Shown one piece after another: positions 1-5,179 of a stretch of DNA of 5,179 nt (the stretch's first letter is position 1; each line of letters begins with the position of its first letter). The stretch covers positions 1-5,179 of the forward strand of contig JABJIU010000026.1 of assembly GCA_018661145.1 (NCBI GenBank), in the 5' to 3' direction. The notes under the pieces are model-generated. The model had not been told where the DNA came from. It saw nothing but the letters and a program-made list of their open reading frames with translations, and did not search any database. The position numbers and the translations under genes were made by a program. The stretch is from Pseudomonadota bacterium (GTDB taxonomy: Bacteria; Pseudomonadota; Gammaproteobacteria; Arenicellales; UBA868).

Positions 1-219
1 ATCCCCCGCTTTCCCCCGTAGGGCGTATGCGGTATTAGCCCGGATTTCTCCGGGTTGTTCCCCTCTGTTGGGCAGATTCCTACGGGTTACTCACCCGTCC
101 GCCACTCGTCGGCACCAAGGTCACCCCGAAGGGATCCCAGCGGTCCGTTACCGTTCGACTTGCATGTGTTAGGCCTACCGCCAGCGTTCAATCTGAGCCA
201 GGATCAAACTCTCCAGTTC
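1..219 (-). rRNA. rrs: 16S ribosomal RNA, 5' end (partial)
   Basis: The minus strand carries the universal 5' 16S sequence: GAGAGTTTGATCCTGGCTCAG (the 27F primer region, about 193-213), then ATTGAACGCTGGCGG, the AACACATGCAAGTCGAACGG block, GGCGGACGGGTGAGTAA, and a V2 start near TAATACCGCATACGCC. The mature 5' end is placed near 219 by analogy with GAACTG-type gammaproteobacterial 16S starts, so it could be off by a few bases. Only about 219 of roughly 1,500 bases are present; the rest of the gene and the operon lie beyond the left edge. The sequence looks gamma/betaproteobacterial, but too little is present to place the genus. No disruption is visible. Confidence 0.97.
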
Positions 220-229
220 AAGATTGTTT

Positions 230-260
230 CCTTCGGACAAAGCAAAGCTTCGTCTTCAGG
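230..260 (-). other. rRNA leader hairpin next to the 16S 5' end
   Basis: In the rRNA sense, GACGAAGC (254-247) can pair with GCTTTGTC (243-236) across a 3-base loop, giving 8 pairs including one G·U. CCT (260-258) and AGG (232-230) can extend it beyond a 3x3 internal loop. It lies about 10 bases upstream of the predicted 16S 5' end. Leader structure here often helps in pre-rRNA folding and processing; that role is inference. Confidence 0.4.
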
Positions 261-270
261 AGTGCCTCTT

Positions 271-298
271 TTTTATCCGGATTTGCATCCAGATAAAA
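271..298 (-). other. rRNA leader hairpin with GCAA tetraloop
   Basis: On the minus strand TTTTATCTGGAT (298-287) pairs with ATCCGGATAAAA (282-271) around a GCAA loop. That gives 12 pairs, one of them a G·U, closed by a GNRA-type tetraloop. The plus-strand transcript would have an A/C mismatch at the G·U position, so the structure fits best in the pre-rRNA sense. It may be a leader folding element or an RNase III-type processing site; the sequence shows only the pairing. Confidence 0.55.
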
Positions 299-337
299 TT
301 AAGACACGTTACTGTTGTTCGGAATTAGACGCAAAAG

Positions 338-372
338 CGCCCACACAATCTGCCTGTAAATTGTTAAAGATC
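338..372 (-). promoter_or_regulatory. rrn leader antitermination region: boxA and boxC-like element
   Basis: Read on the minus strand, GATCTTTAACAATTT begins at 372 and matches the rrn boxA core (CTTTAACA). It is followed by CAGGCAGATTGTGTGGGCGC, which closely resembles the boxC region of the E. coli rrn leader. boxA is the NusB/NusE (S10) binding site for rRNA antitermination, and its order and spacing ahead of 16S are as expected. Just upstream is the perfect 10-base palindrome GGGCGCGCCC (374-383). No convincing boxB hairpin was assigned. Confidence 0.8.
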
Positions 373-402
373 GGGGCGCGCCCAAGAGGGTTTGCCCGGA
401 GA

Positions 403-438
403 GGCCGCGATTATACATAGTCAAGCTATGGGAGGAAA
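403..438 (-). promoter_or_regulatory. rRNA operon promoter (P1-like)
   Basis: A perfect -10 TATAAT lies at 415-410 on the minus strand, followed by a GC-rich discriminator (CGCGGCC), the pattern typical of growth-rate and ppGpp-responsive rrn promoters. At 17-base spacing the -35 hexamer is TTTCCT (438-433), a weak match to TTGACA. The stretch at about 441-460 is AT-rich and could serve as an UP element compensating for the poor -35. Transcription would begin near 403, about 30 bases before boxA. The hexamers are visible; regulation is inferred from known rrn promoters. Only this one promoter is convincing. Confidence 0.6.
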
Positions 439-573
439 GAGATTTTTCGCATAATTTGGGGTTTTCTTTCGCATCCTGTTGAGAATCTCTTAAGCAGGCA
501 ACCCTGCCGCCTGAGACGACGACCCGAAAGCAGCCTATTCCCGCGGCCAGACGGCATCAGTACCAGCCCGAAA

Positions 574-1791
574 CTATTCAACGATAATTTTGGCAATCCG
601 GCGTTTACCTACCTGCAAAACCCCTTTTGTCCCGGATGGGAGGACGGCTTTGGCATCTTTGAGTCTCTCACCATCGAGGCGGACGGCGCCCTGCTTTACC
701 AGACGCATGGCTTCCGAAGTGCTGCTTGAAAGTCCTGCTTCTTTGATTACTCTTGCAATCCCGATGCCCTCACCTCCCGATAAGAGTGTTTTCTCGTCGA
801 GATCTTCTGGTATGCCACCTTGGGAAAAACGCTCAACAAAACGCTGCTGGGCCTTCTTGCCGTCTCCGGCTGAATGAAAGCGGTCCACAATTTCCCGGGC
901 GAGTTCGAATTTCACGTCCCGTGGATTCGAACCCGAGGCAACTGCTTTTTGAAGTTTTTCTATATCCGTCAGTGACTTGAAACTGAGCAGTTCGAAATAG
1001 CGCCACATCAAGTCGTCTGAAATCGACATAAGCTTGCCGAACATGTCATCGGGTGCATCGGTAATGCCGACAGTATTCCCTAGAGACTTCGACATTTTCT
1101 GGACTCCGTCGAGCCCTTCAAGCAGTGGCAGCGTAATCACTATCTGACTGGGTTGGCCGTATTGTTTCTGTAGCTCACGACCTACCAGCAAATTGAATCT
1201 CTGATCCGTGCCGCCCATCTCGACATCTGTCTCGAGCGCAACCGAGTCATAACCCTGCATTAGCGGGTAGAGAAACTCGTGGATGGCAATCGGCTGGCCG
1301 TTCTTGTAACGCTTTGAGAAGTCATCCCGCTCAAGCATCCGCGCCACTGTATGCCTCGCTGCCAACCGTAGGATGCCCTCAGCGCCGAGTTCGTTACTCC
1401 ATCGGGAGTTGAATTCGACCTGAGTCTTATCTGGGTCGAGAATCCGAAACACTTGCGCCTTGTAGGTTGTTGCGTTGGACTCGATCTCCTCAGCCGTGAG
1501 CGGCGGACGGGTCACATTCTTGCCGCTGGGATCGCCGATCATTCCAGTGAAATCACCAATTAAAAACACCACCTCGTGCCCCAGTTCCTGGAACTGACGC
1601 ATCTTGTTGATGATGACCGTGTGTCCCAGGTGTAAATCAGGAGCCGTAGGATCGAATCCCACCTTGATCCGCAACGGCCGGTTCAAAGCGAGACGCTCGA
1701 GCAGCTCCTCCTCAAGAAGAATCTCTTCGACCCCGCGCTTGAGCTCGGCGAGCACGTCTTTAAATTTATTCTTGTCGTTGCTTGCGGCCAT
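574..1791 (-). CDS. tyrS: Tyrosyl-tRNA synthetase (TyrZ/TyrS type 2)
   Basis: Cytoplasmic class I aminoacyl-tRNA synthetase that activates tyrosine with ATP and charges tRNA-Tyr; expected to be a homodimer. From the ATG at 1791 it has 405 residues, the usual length for the approximately 400-residue TyrRS branch found in Haemophilus and Pseudomonas (TyrZ). Visible motifs: the HIGH-type HLGH at residues 54-57, preceded by KVGFDPTAPDL; the tyrosine-binding region with YPLMQGYDS (175-183) and GGTDQRFN (193-200); KMSKS at 232-236; and a C-terminal S4 RNA-binding domain at about 340-402. An in-frame TTG at 1800 would add three residues, but ATG is preferred. No strong Shine-Dalgarno precedes either start. 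The gene is intact, ends with TAG at 576-574, lies upstream of the 16S gene on the same strand and is divergent from the M23 peptidase gene. From memory, P. aeruginosa tyrZ is likewise followed by an rRNA operon. Confidence 0.97.
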   Translation of the reverse strand: MAASNDKNKFKDVLAELKRGVEEILLEEELLERLALNRPLRIKVGFDPTAPDLHLGHTVIINKMRQFQELGHEVVFLIGDFTGMIGDPSGKNVTRPPLTAEEIESNATTYKAQVFRILDPDKTQVEFNSRWSNELGAEGILRLAARHTVARMLERDDFSKRYKNGQPIAIHEFLYPLMQGYDSVALETDVEMGGTDQRFNLLVGRELQKQYGQPSQIVITLPLLEGLDGVQKMSKSLGNTVGITDAPDDMFGKLMSISDDLMWRYFELLSFKSLTDIEKLQKAVASGSNPRDVKFELAREIVDRFHSAGDGKKAQQRFVERFSQGGIPEDLDEKTLLSGGEGIGIARVIKEAGLSSSTSEAMRLVKQGAVRLDGERLKDAKAVLPSGTKGVLQVGKRRIAKIIVE

Positions 1792-1900
1792 GAACAGCAA
1801 ATTCTAACCGAGCCCCCGATTCTTTCGCTGACTAGCTTAAGGGAAGAAAAGGCGCCGGCATCAATCACTGGCCTCTGACATCGAAAATCGGGCTACTTGT

Positions 1901-1936
1901 CGTAGTCTTTATTGGGCGATTGCTGCCAACTCTCAA
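1901..1936 (-). promoter_or_regulatory. Candidate sigma70 promoter for tyrS
   Basis: On the minus strand TTGAGA (1936-1931, 5 of 6 match to TTGACA) is followed after 17 bases by AATAAA (1913-1908, 4 of 6 match to TATAAT). Transcription would begin near 1901, giving a leader of about 110 bases before the tyrS ATG. A closer TAGAAT lies about 10-20 bases before the ATG, but it has no usable -35. This is consensus matching only. Confidence 0.3.
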
Positions 1937-2080
1937 GCACAAACAGAAGCGAAACAATCATCGGGTTAAAAGAAAAGGCGTGACTAAGCACTCCCTAGAA
2001 TGTCTTTCCCCTGTTTTGAGGACTGCACTTCGCCATCGGGAAATTGGGAAGTTTTAAGACCGGCCTAATCAATTGAACTA

Positions 2081-2098
2081 TTTAAGCACGGGCTTAAA
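2081..2098. repeat. Inverted repeat TTTAAGC-N4-GCTTAAA (possible operator)
   Basis: A perfect 7-base inverted repeat: TTTAAGC at 2081-2087, a 4-base spacer ACGG, and GCTTAAA at 2092-2098. It lies about 50 bases upstream of the better mepM promoter candidate. The dyad is compatible with a dimeric regulator site or a small hairpin. There is no T-run after it, so it is not a terminator. Function is unknown, and a chance origin in AT-rich DNA is possible. Confidence 0.35.
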
Positions 2099-2148
2099 GG
2101 ATTCTTTCTAACCTAAGAATTGACTTTAAGTGTGCATTACAAATTATT

Positions 2149-2184
2149 TTGACGAATCATTAAGGTGCAGGTAAATTACCGTGC
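2149..2184 (+). promoter_or_regulatory. Candidate sigma70 promoter for the mepM-anmK operon
   Basis: TTGACG (2149-2154, 5 of 6 match) is followed by a 17-base spacer and TAAATT (2172-2177, 4 of 6 match). Transcription would begin near 2184, about 40 bases before the ATG at 2223. If so, the upstream GTG at 2181 would not be in the message, supporting the ATG as start. A second candidate, TTGACT (2120-2125) with a weak ATTATT (2143-2148), overlaps just upstream. These are consensus matches only. Confidence 0.4.
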
Positions 2185-2190
2185 TTCTAG

Positions 2191-2211
2191 AAGCGCCAAC
2201 AGCGCTTTTTT
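2191..2211 (+). terminator. Terminator-like hairpin in the mepM leader (possible attenuator)
   Basis: AAGCGC (2191-2196), loop CAACA, then GCGCTT (2202-2207), with the 3' arm merging into six Ts (2206-2211). This is a short GC-containing stem followed by a U-tract, the layout of an intrinsic terminator. It lies between the candidate promoter and the ATG at 2223. With only six clear pairs it may terminate weakly. If translation instead began at the GTG at 2181, the hairpin would be inside the coding region. Confidence 0.4.
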
Positions 2212-2222
2212 CTTGTCTTCCT

Positions 2223-3848
2223 ATGATTCACAAGAAAACACCCACGTTCGGTAAGGATCTCCGCTACCTTTCCCGTCGCTCCACAACGGGGAAAAGCCGG
2301 GTATTCGGACGCCCCTCTCACTGGCTAGCAACCCTTTTTATTGCAGTCGCGATTGGTATCTGGCTGGGCAGTTCTCCAGGCGCCGCTGTCGAACGCTCTT
2401 CTCCAACACTTAAGAAGCAGATCGAATTAGTACTCGAGCAGGATCCGATTCCTGCTTCAGAGACCGAGATCGGAACCGGCGTCAGCCAACTACCGTCGAT
2501 CGAAGGTTTTCAGGGTGTTGTTGCGATCAAGAAATCCGTGCCCGCTTTTGAGATAGCCTCACTACCCGCTAGTGCAACCGAAGAAATGAGCGAACTTGCA
2601 GAGCAGGATTCCAATGTTGCTTCAACTGGGTCAGAGCTCTCAAAGACTCAGGTTCAGCCTTTCGTAGTCAAAGCCGATTCTGTAGCTAATGTCGTTAGAG
2701 ACTCTGTAATTGATGCAACAGAACTTAGCCCATCAGACGCGCACTCTTCGGATTTGCCATCTGAAGACGTCCCCTGGGAATCCATACAGATTCAAAGCGG
2801 CGATTCCCTGGTGGGTATTTTCAAGCGGATGGATCTTGATATTGCTCAGGCAATTCAGATAAGCAAGATGCCAGAGGCGAAATCACTGACCAGCCTGAGA
2901 ACCGGGCCCTATTTAAAGATTCAGCGCAATAGCGGGACACTCCATGCACTGCAGTACCAACCGAATATCAGGACCTTTCTTCATGTTACCGCCCAGGATG
3001 AGGTCTTTGTCACCAAAACGATCGAGCGTGCATTCAAATCACACGAGCGCGAGGTTACTGCGGAGATTACAGATTCCCTGTACCAGAGCGCCCTTCGCGC
3101 AGGACTTCCAGAATCGGTTATCTATCGGGTCACCCAAATCTTCCAATGGGAAATCGATTTTGGTCGTGACGTAAAACGCGGCGACAAACTCACTGTGATC
3201 TATGAGGAGCGCTCCCTGGATTCTCAAAAAGTGGGGAACGGGCCGGTTCTGGCAGTGCGCCTTGAGAACGATGGTGTCAGTCGTCAGGCAATCCGCTATG
3301 TTAATTTGGATGGAAGCGCAACTTATTACACGCCTGAGGGTGAGAGCTTGCAGCGCGCGTTCCTGCGTACCCCGGTACCGGGCCGAGGTGTCACCTCTGG
3401 CTTCTCGTATAACCGTCTGCATCCAATTCTTAAAGTGCGCCGACCTCACCTGGGCGTGGATTACGGCGCGCCACGCGGAACGCCGGTCGTAGCTACCGCT
3501 GACGGAAAGGTGATCCGCGCTTCACGCAAGGGCGGCTATGGCAAAACCATTATCCTTCGGCACGGGCAGGACTATCGGACACTTTATGCACATCTTTCGC
3601 GCTATGCGAAGGGAGTTCGAAAAGGAAAATGGGTCAAGAAAGGTCAGATAATTGGATACGTGGGATCAACAGGTCTCTCAACAGGCCCGCACCTACATTA
3701 TGAAGTTCATGTCGCCGGGAAGGCCCGTAATCCTCAGTCTCTTGATCTGCCTCGGACCGCATCGGTTCATCGCAAGGAAAAGGCGAATTACCTCGAACAT
3801 GCAAAGGTCTGGCTGAACCGCCTCGACAAAGCGTATCCGCCCGCCTGA
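2223..3848 (+). CDS. M23-family murein DD-endopeptidase (MepM-like)
   Basis: Membrane-anchored periplasmic zinc peptidase of the LytM/M23 family, expected to cut peptide cross-links in peptidoglycan. From the ATG it has 541 residues. A basic N-terminus of about 34 residues leads into one hydrophobic segment (about 34-50, WLATLFIAVAIGIWLG). A low-complexity Ser/Glu-rich linker follows (about 55-180), then an OapA/LysM-like region opening WESIQIQSGDSLVGIF (185-200), a second pre-catalytic domain as in MepM/Csd3 (about 264-385), and the M23 domain (about 386-505). Zinc and catalytic residues are intact: H409 and D413 in HLGVD, H457 in YAHLS, H490 and H492 in HLH. An in-frame GTG at 2181 would add 14 residues and has an AGGT upstream, but it puts hydrophobic residues ahead of the basic N-terminus and overlaps a likely promoter, so ATG is preferred despite lacking a Shine-Dalgarno. 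It is longer than E. coli MepM (440), mostly because of the linker. anmK follows in the same direction. Confidence 0.93.
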   Translation: MIHKKTPTFGKDLRYLSRRSTTGKSRVFGRPSHWLATLFIAVAIGIWLGSSPGAAVERSSPTLKKQIELVLEQDPIPASETEIGTGVSQLPSIEGFQGVVAIKKSVPAFEIASLPASATEEMSELAEQDSNVASTGSELSKTQVQPFVVKADSVANVVRDSVIDATELSPSDAHSSDLPSEDVPWESIQIQSGDSLVGIFKRMDLDIAQAIQISKMPEAKSLTSLRTGPYLKIQRNSGTLHALQYQPNIRTFLHVTAQDEVFVTKTIERAFKSHEREVTAEITDSLYQSALRAGLPESVIYRVTQIFQWEIDFGRDVKRGDKLTVIYEERSLDSQKVGNGPVLAVRLENDGVSRQAIRYVNLDGSATYYTPEGESLQRAFLRTPVPGRGVTSGFSYNRLHPILKVRRPHLGVDYGAPRGTPVVATADGKVIRASRKGGYGKTIILRHGQDYRTLYAHLSRYAKGVRKGKWVKKGQIIGYVGSTGLSTGPHLHYEVHVAGKARNPQSLDLPRTASVHRKEKANYLEHAKVWLNRLDKAYPPA

Positions 3849-3870
3849 AGCCTTTCGGCACCCCGTCCCG

Positions 3871-4953
3871 ATGTCTCCAATCTTCATCGGTCTAATGTCC
3901 GGCACAAGTGCCGATGCTATAGATGGTGTTGCGGTTTCATTCGATCAGGATGAAGTAAGAATTCACGCAACCCAGTCCGATCCCATGTGTGCGACGCTAC
4001 GTTGCCGAATTACTGACATCATGCAGGGGCGCAACGATGATCTTGATTCGCTCGCTGCGCTCGACATCGATCTGTCAAACGCTTTTGCGGAGTGTGCGGT
4101 AAAACTTGCTACCCAACTCAAGGCATCACCGCTGGCGATTGGTTGTCACGGCCAGACTGTACGGCATCGTCCGGAAAGAAGATTTACCGTGCAACTGGGC
4201 AGCGGAGCAGTTATCGCGACTCGGAGCGGAATCCCAACGGTAACGGACTTTCGGTCTGCAGATATCGCCCTTGGCGGCCAAGGGGCGCCGCTGGTCCCAG
4301 CGTTTCATTGCGACGTCTTCGGGTCAAAAGAAGAAGACCGGGCAATCGTCAATATCGGCGGCATCGCCAACGTTACCCTCCTCCCAAAGAACGGTGGGGT
4401 AAGTGGTTTTGACACCGGCCCGGGCAATACCCTGCTCGACCTCTGTTACCGTAGACATTGGGGGGGCCAATGGGACACCGATGGCGCCTGGTCGCTCACG
4501 GGCGAGGTGAGTCACACGCTGTTGGCGCGACTACTTGCAGACGAATACTTTTCCAGACCGGCACCAAAATCAACCGGCCTAGAATACTTCAGCCCTGACT
4601 GGCTCGCCAAGAGCTTGATCGGGAACGAACGTCCACAGGACCTGCAGGCCACTCTTCGCGAACTGACCGCGACGGGAATCGCAACCGCCATCAACGAAGA
4701 ACTGCCGAAGGCCCGTGCTGTTTATCTTTGTGGCGGAGGAGCTCGGAACAGTGCCCTTAAACAGGCTATCGATGTATTGATTCCCAATACAAAGGTGGCA
4801 AGTACGATGGAACTTGGTATCGATCCCGGATGGGTAGAAGCCTGCGCCTTCGCCTGGCTTGCGCGCCAGCGTCTAGAAGAAAAGCCGGGTAATCTGCCTT
4901 CTGTTACCGGCGCAAACCGTGCGACCGTTCTGGGCGCACTGCACCTGCCCTAA
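3871..4953 (+). CDS. anmK: Anhydro-N-acetylmuramic acid kinase
   Basis: Cytoplasmic peptidoglycan-recycling enzyme: it opens the 1,6-anhydro ring of anhydro-MurNAc and phosphorylates it with ATP to give MurNAc-6-phosphate. The 360-residue length is normal for the family. Motifs in order: GLMSGTSADAIDG (7-19, phosphate-binding), GCHGQTVRHRP (91-101), a DFRSADIALGGQGAPLVPAFH block (126-146), NIGGIANV (161-168), GFDTGPGN (179-186) whose D181 matches the catalytic base, PKSTGLEYF (232-240), CGGGARN (287-293), and a C-terminal PGNLPSVTGA block. Two positions differ from the E. coli and P. aeruginosa proteins as I recall them: SLDG is SADA here and KSTGRE is KSTGLE. The gene starts 22 bases after the peptidase stop with no visible Shine-Dalgarno, suggesting an operon and possibly translational coupling. 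It ends 28 bases from the convergent erpA stop. Confidence 0.97.
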   Translation: MSPIFIGLMSGTSADAIDGVAVSFDQDEVRIHATQSDPMCATLRCRITDIMQGRNDDLDSLAALDIDLSNAFAECAVKLATQLKASPLAIGCHGQTVRHRPERRFTVQLGSGAVIATRSGIPTVTDFRSADIALGGQGAPLVPAFHCDVFGSKEEDRAIVNIGGIANVTLLPKNGGVSGFDTGPGNTLLDLCYRRHWGGQWDTDGAWSLTGEVSHTLLARLLADEYFSRPAPKSTGLEYFSPDWLAKSLIGNERPQDLQATLRELTATGIATAINEELPKARAVYLCGGGARNSALKQAIDVLIPNTKVASTMELGIDPGWVEACAFAWLARQRLEEKPGNLPSVTGANRATVLGALHLP

Positions 4954-4981
4954 GGTTGGCGCTGACTTTCCCAGGCGAGCG

Positions 4982-5179
4982 TTAGATTCCGAACGAGGCG
5001 CCGCAGCCGCAAGTGGTCGCGGCGTTAGGGTTGTTGACAACAAAACGGGTTCCCATAAGGTCATCGATAAAGTCGACCTCGGCCCCGGAGAGATACTGAA
5101 GGCTAAGCGGATCTACTACCAACTTGACACCGTCACGATCGAATTCCATATCATCTCCTGTAGTTGCTTCCTCAAACTG
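4982..5179 (-). CDS. erpA: Iron-sulfur cluster insertion protein ErpA (C-terminal part)
   Basis: A-type [Fe-S] carrier that delivers clusters to apoproteins such as the isoprenoid enzymes IspG and IspH. The minus strand encodes 65 residues ending in TAA (4984-4982), with the start beyond the right edge. Visible are the VDPLSLQYLSGAEVDF block, FVVNNPNAATTCGCGASFGI at the C-terminus, and the two conserved cysteines of the CGC motif. The third ligand cysteine of the family falls in the missing N-terminal half. Compared with E. coli ErpA (114 residues), about 49 residues are absent. The motif order and spacing, including VDPxSLQYL and NPNAxxTCGCGxSF, favour ErpA over IscA or SufA. It is convergent with anmK, 28 bases away. 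Confidence 0.93.
   Translation of the reverse strand, partial: QFEEATTGDDMEFDRDGVKLVVDPLSLQYLSGAEVDFIDDLMGTRFVVNNPNAATTCGCGASFGI

Larger units (their letters stand above)
1792..2222. other. Intergenic region between divergent tyrS and mepM-like genes
   Basis: This 431-base stretch has no supportable gene; its short open frames have no recognisable content. It is more AT-rich than the flanking genes, especially from about 2040 to 2180. It holds candidate promoters in both directions, a TTTAAGC inverted repeat, a terminator-like hairpin near the right end, and the motif TTTAAG/CTTAAA four times between 2050 and 2131. A 10-base direct repeat, AGAAAAGGCG, occurs at 1845-1854 and 1971-1980. No tRNA or known riboswitch was recognised. 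Confidence 0.7.

Noticed and set aside
55..420. Open frame of 121 codons on the plus strand
   Set aside because: It is antisense to the 16S 5' end and the rrn leader and promoter; no protein-like content.
419..424. TTGACT on the minus strand as -35 of the rrn promoter
   Set aside because: It is only 3 bases from the TATAAT, far too close to act as its -35, and no -10 lies 17 bases downstream of it.
494..507. GCAGG-CAAC-CCTGC stem as terminator of tyrS
   Set aside because: The stem is only 5 bases and no T-run follows on the minus strand.
1805..1810. TAGAAT as -10 immediately upstream of tyrS
   Set aside because: No -35-like hexamer at 15-19 bases and it would leave almost no leader; the candidate at 1908-1936 is a better match.
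1845..1980. Direct repeat AGAAAAGGCG (1845-1854 and 1971-1980)
   Set aside because: Ten bases in a region of about 430 is close to chance; only two copies with unrelated flanks.
3039..3449. Open frame of 136 codons on the minus strand
   Set aside because: It lies wholly within the M23 peptidase gene, antisense to conserved coding sequence; a shadow frame.
4999..5024. CGCCGC/GCGGCG inverted repeat as a terminator between anmK and erpA
   Set aside because: It lies within erpA coding sequence over the CGCG motif codons, has a 14-base loop and no T-run; better explained by GC-rich coding.

Overview
The window is ordinary chromosomal housekeeping DNA from a bacterium, most likely a gammaproteobacterium. 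Three things suggest this: the 5' end of a 16S rRNA gene with gamma/beta-type sequence, an enterobacterial-style rrn leader (boxA followed by a GTGTGGGCGC boxC-like element), and a gene order that, from memory, matches the Pseudomonas aeruginosa PA0665-PA0668.1 neighbourhood (erpA, anmK, M23 peptidase, tyrZ, 16S). Genus cannot be fixed from about 220 bases of 16S. No phage, insertion sequence, CRISPR array or defence gene is visible.

Layout. Bases 1-219 are the 5' end of a 16S rRNA gene on the minus strand, running off the left edge. Bases 220-440 hold its leader (two hairpins, boxC-like, boxA) and a promoter with a perfect TATAAT and a GC-rich discriminator. tyrS (tyrosyl-tRNA synthetase, TyrZ type) lies upstream on the same strand. 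A 431-base gap then separates tyrS from the divergent mepM-like endopeptidase gene. That gap holds candidate promoters for both directions, a TTTAAGC dyad, and a terminator-like hairpin just before the peptidase start codon. The peptidase gene is followed after 22 bases by anmK on the same strand, probably as one operon. The C-terminal half of erpA, convergent with anmK, runs off the right edge.

How the genes relate. The peptidase and AnmK both serve peptidoglycan turnover: one cuts cross-links in the periplasm, the other phosphorylates the anhydro-MurNAc recovered in the cytoplasm. tyrS and rrn both supply the translation machinery and are transcribed in the same direction, with no convincing terminator between them. 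ErpA is an iron-sulfur carrier with no obvious mechanistic tie to its neighbours.

I see no undescribed system. The points most worth a second look are the terminator-like hairpin in the mepM leader, the possible tyrS-to-rrn readthrough, and two substitutions in AnmK motifs.
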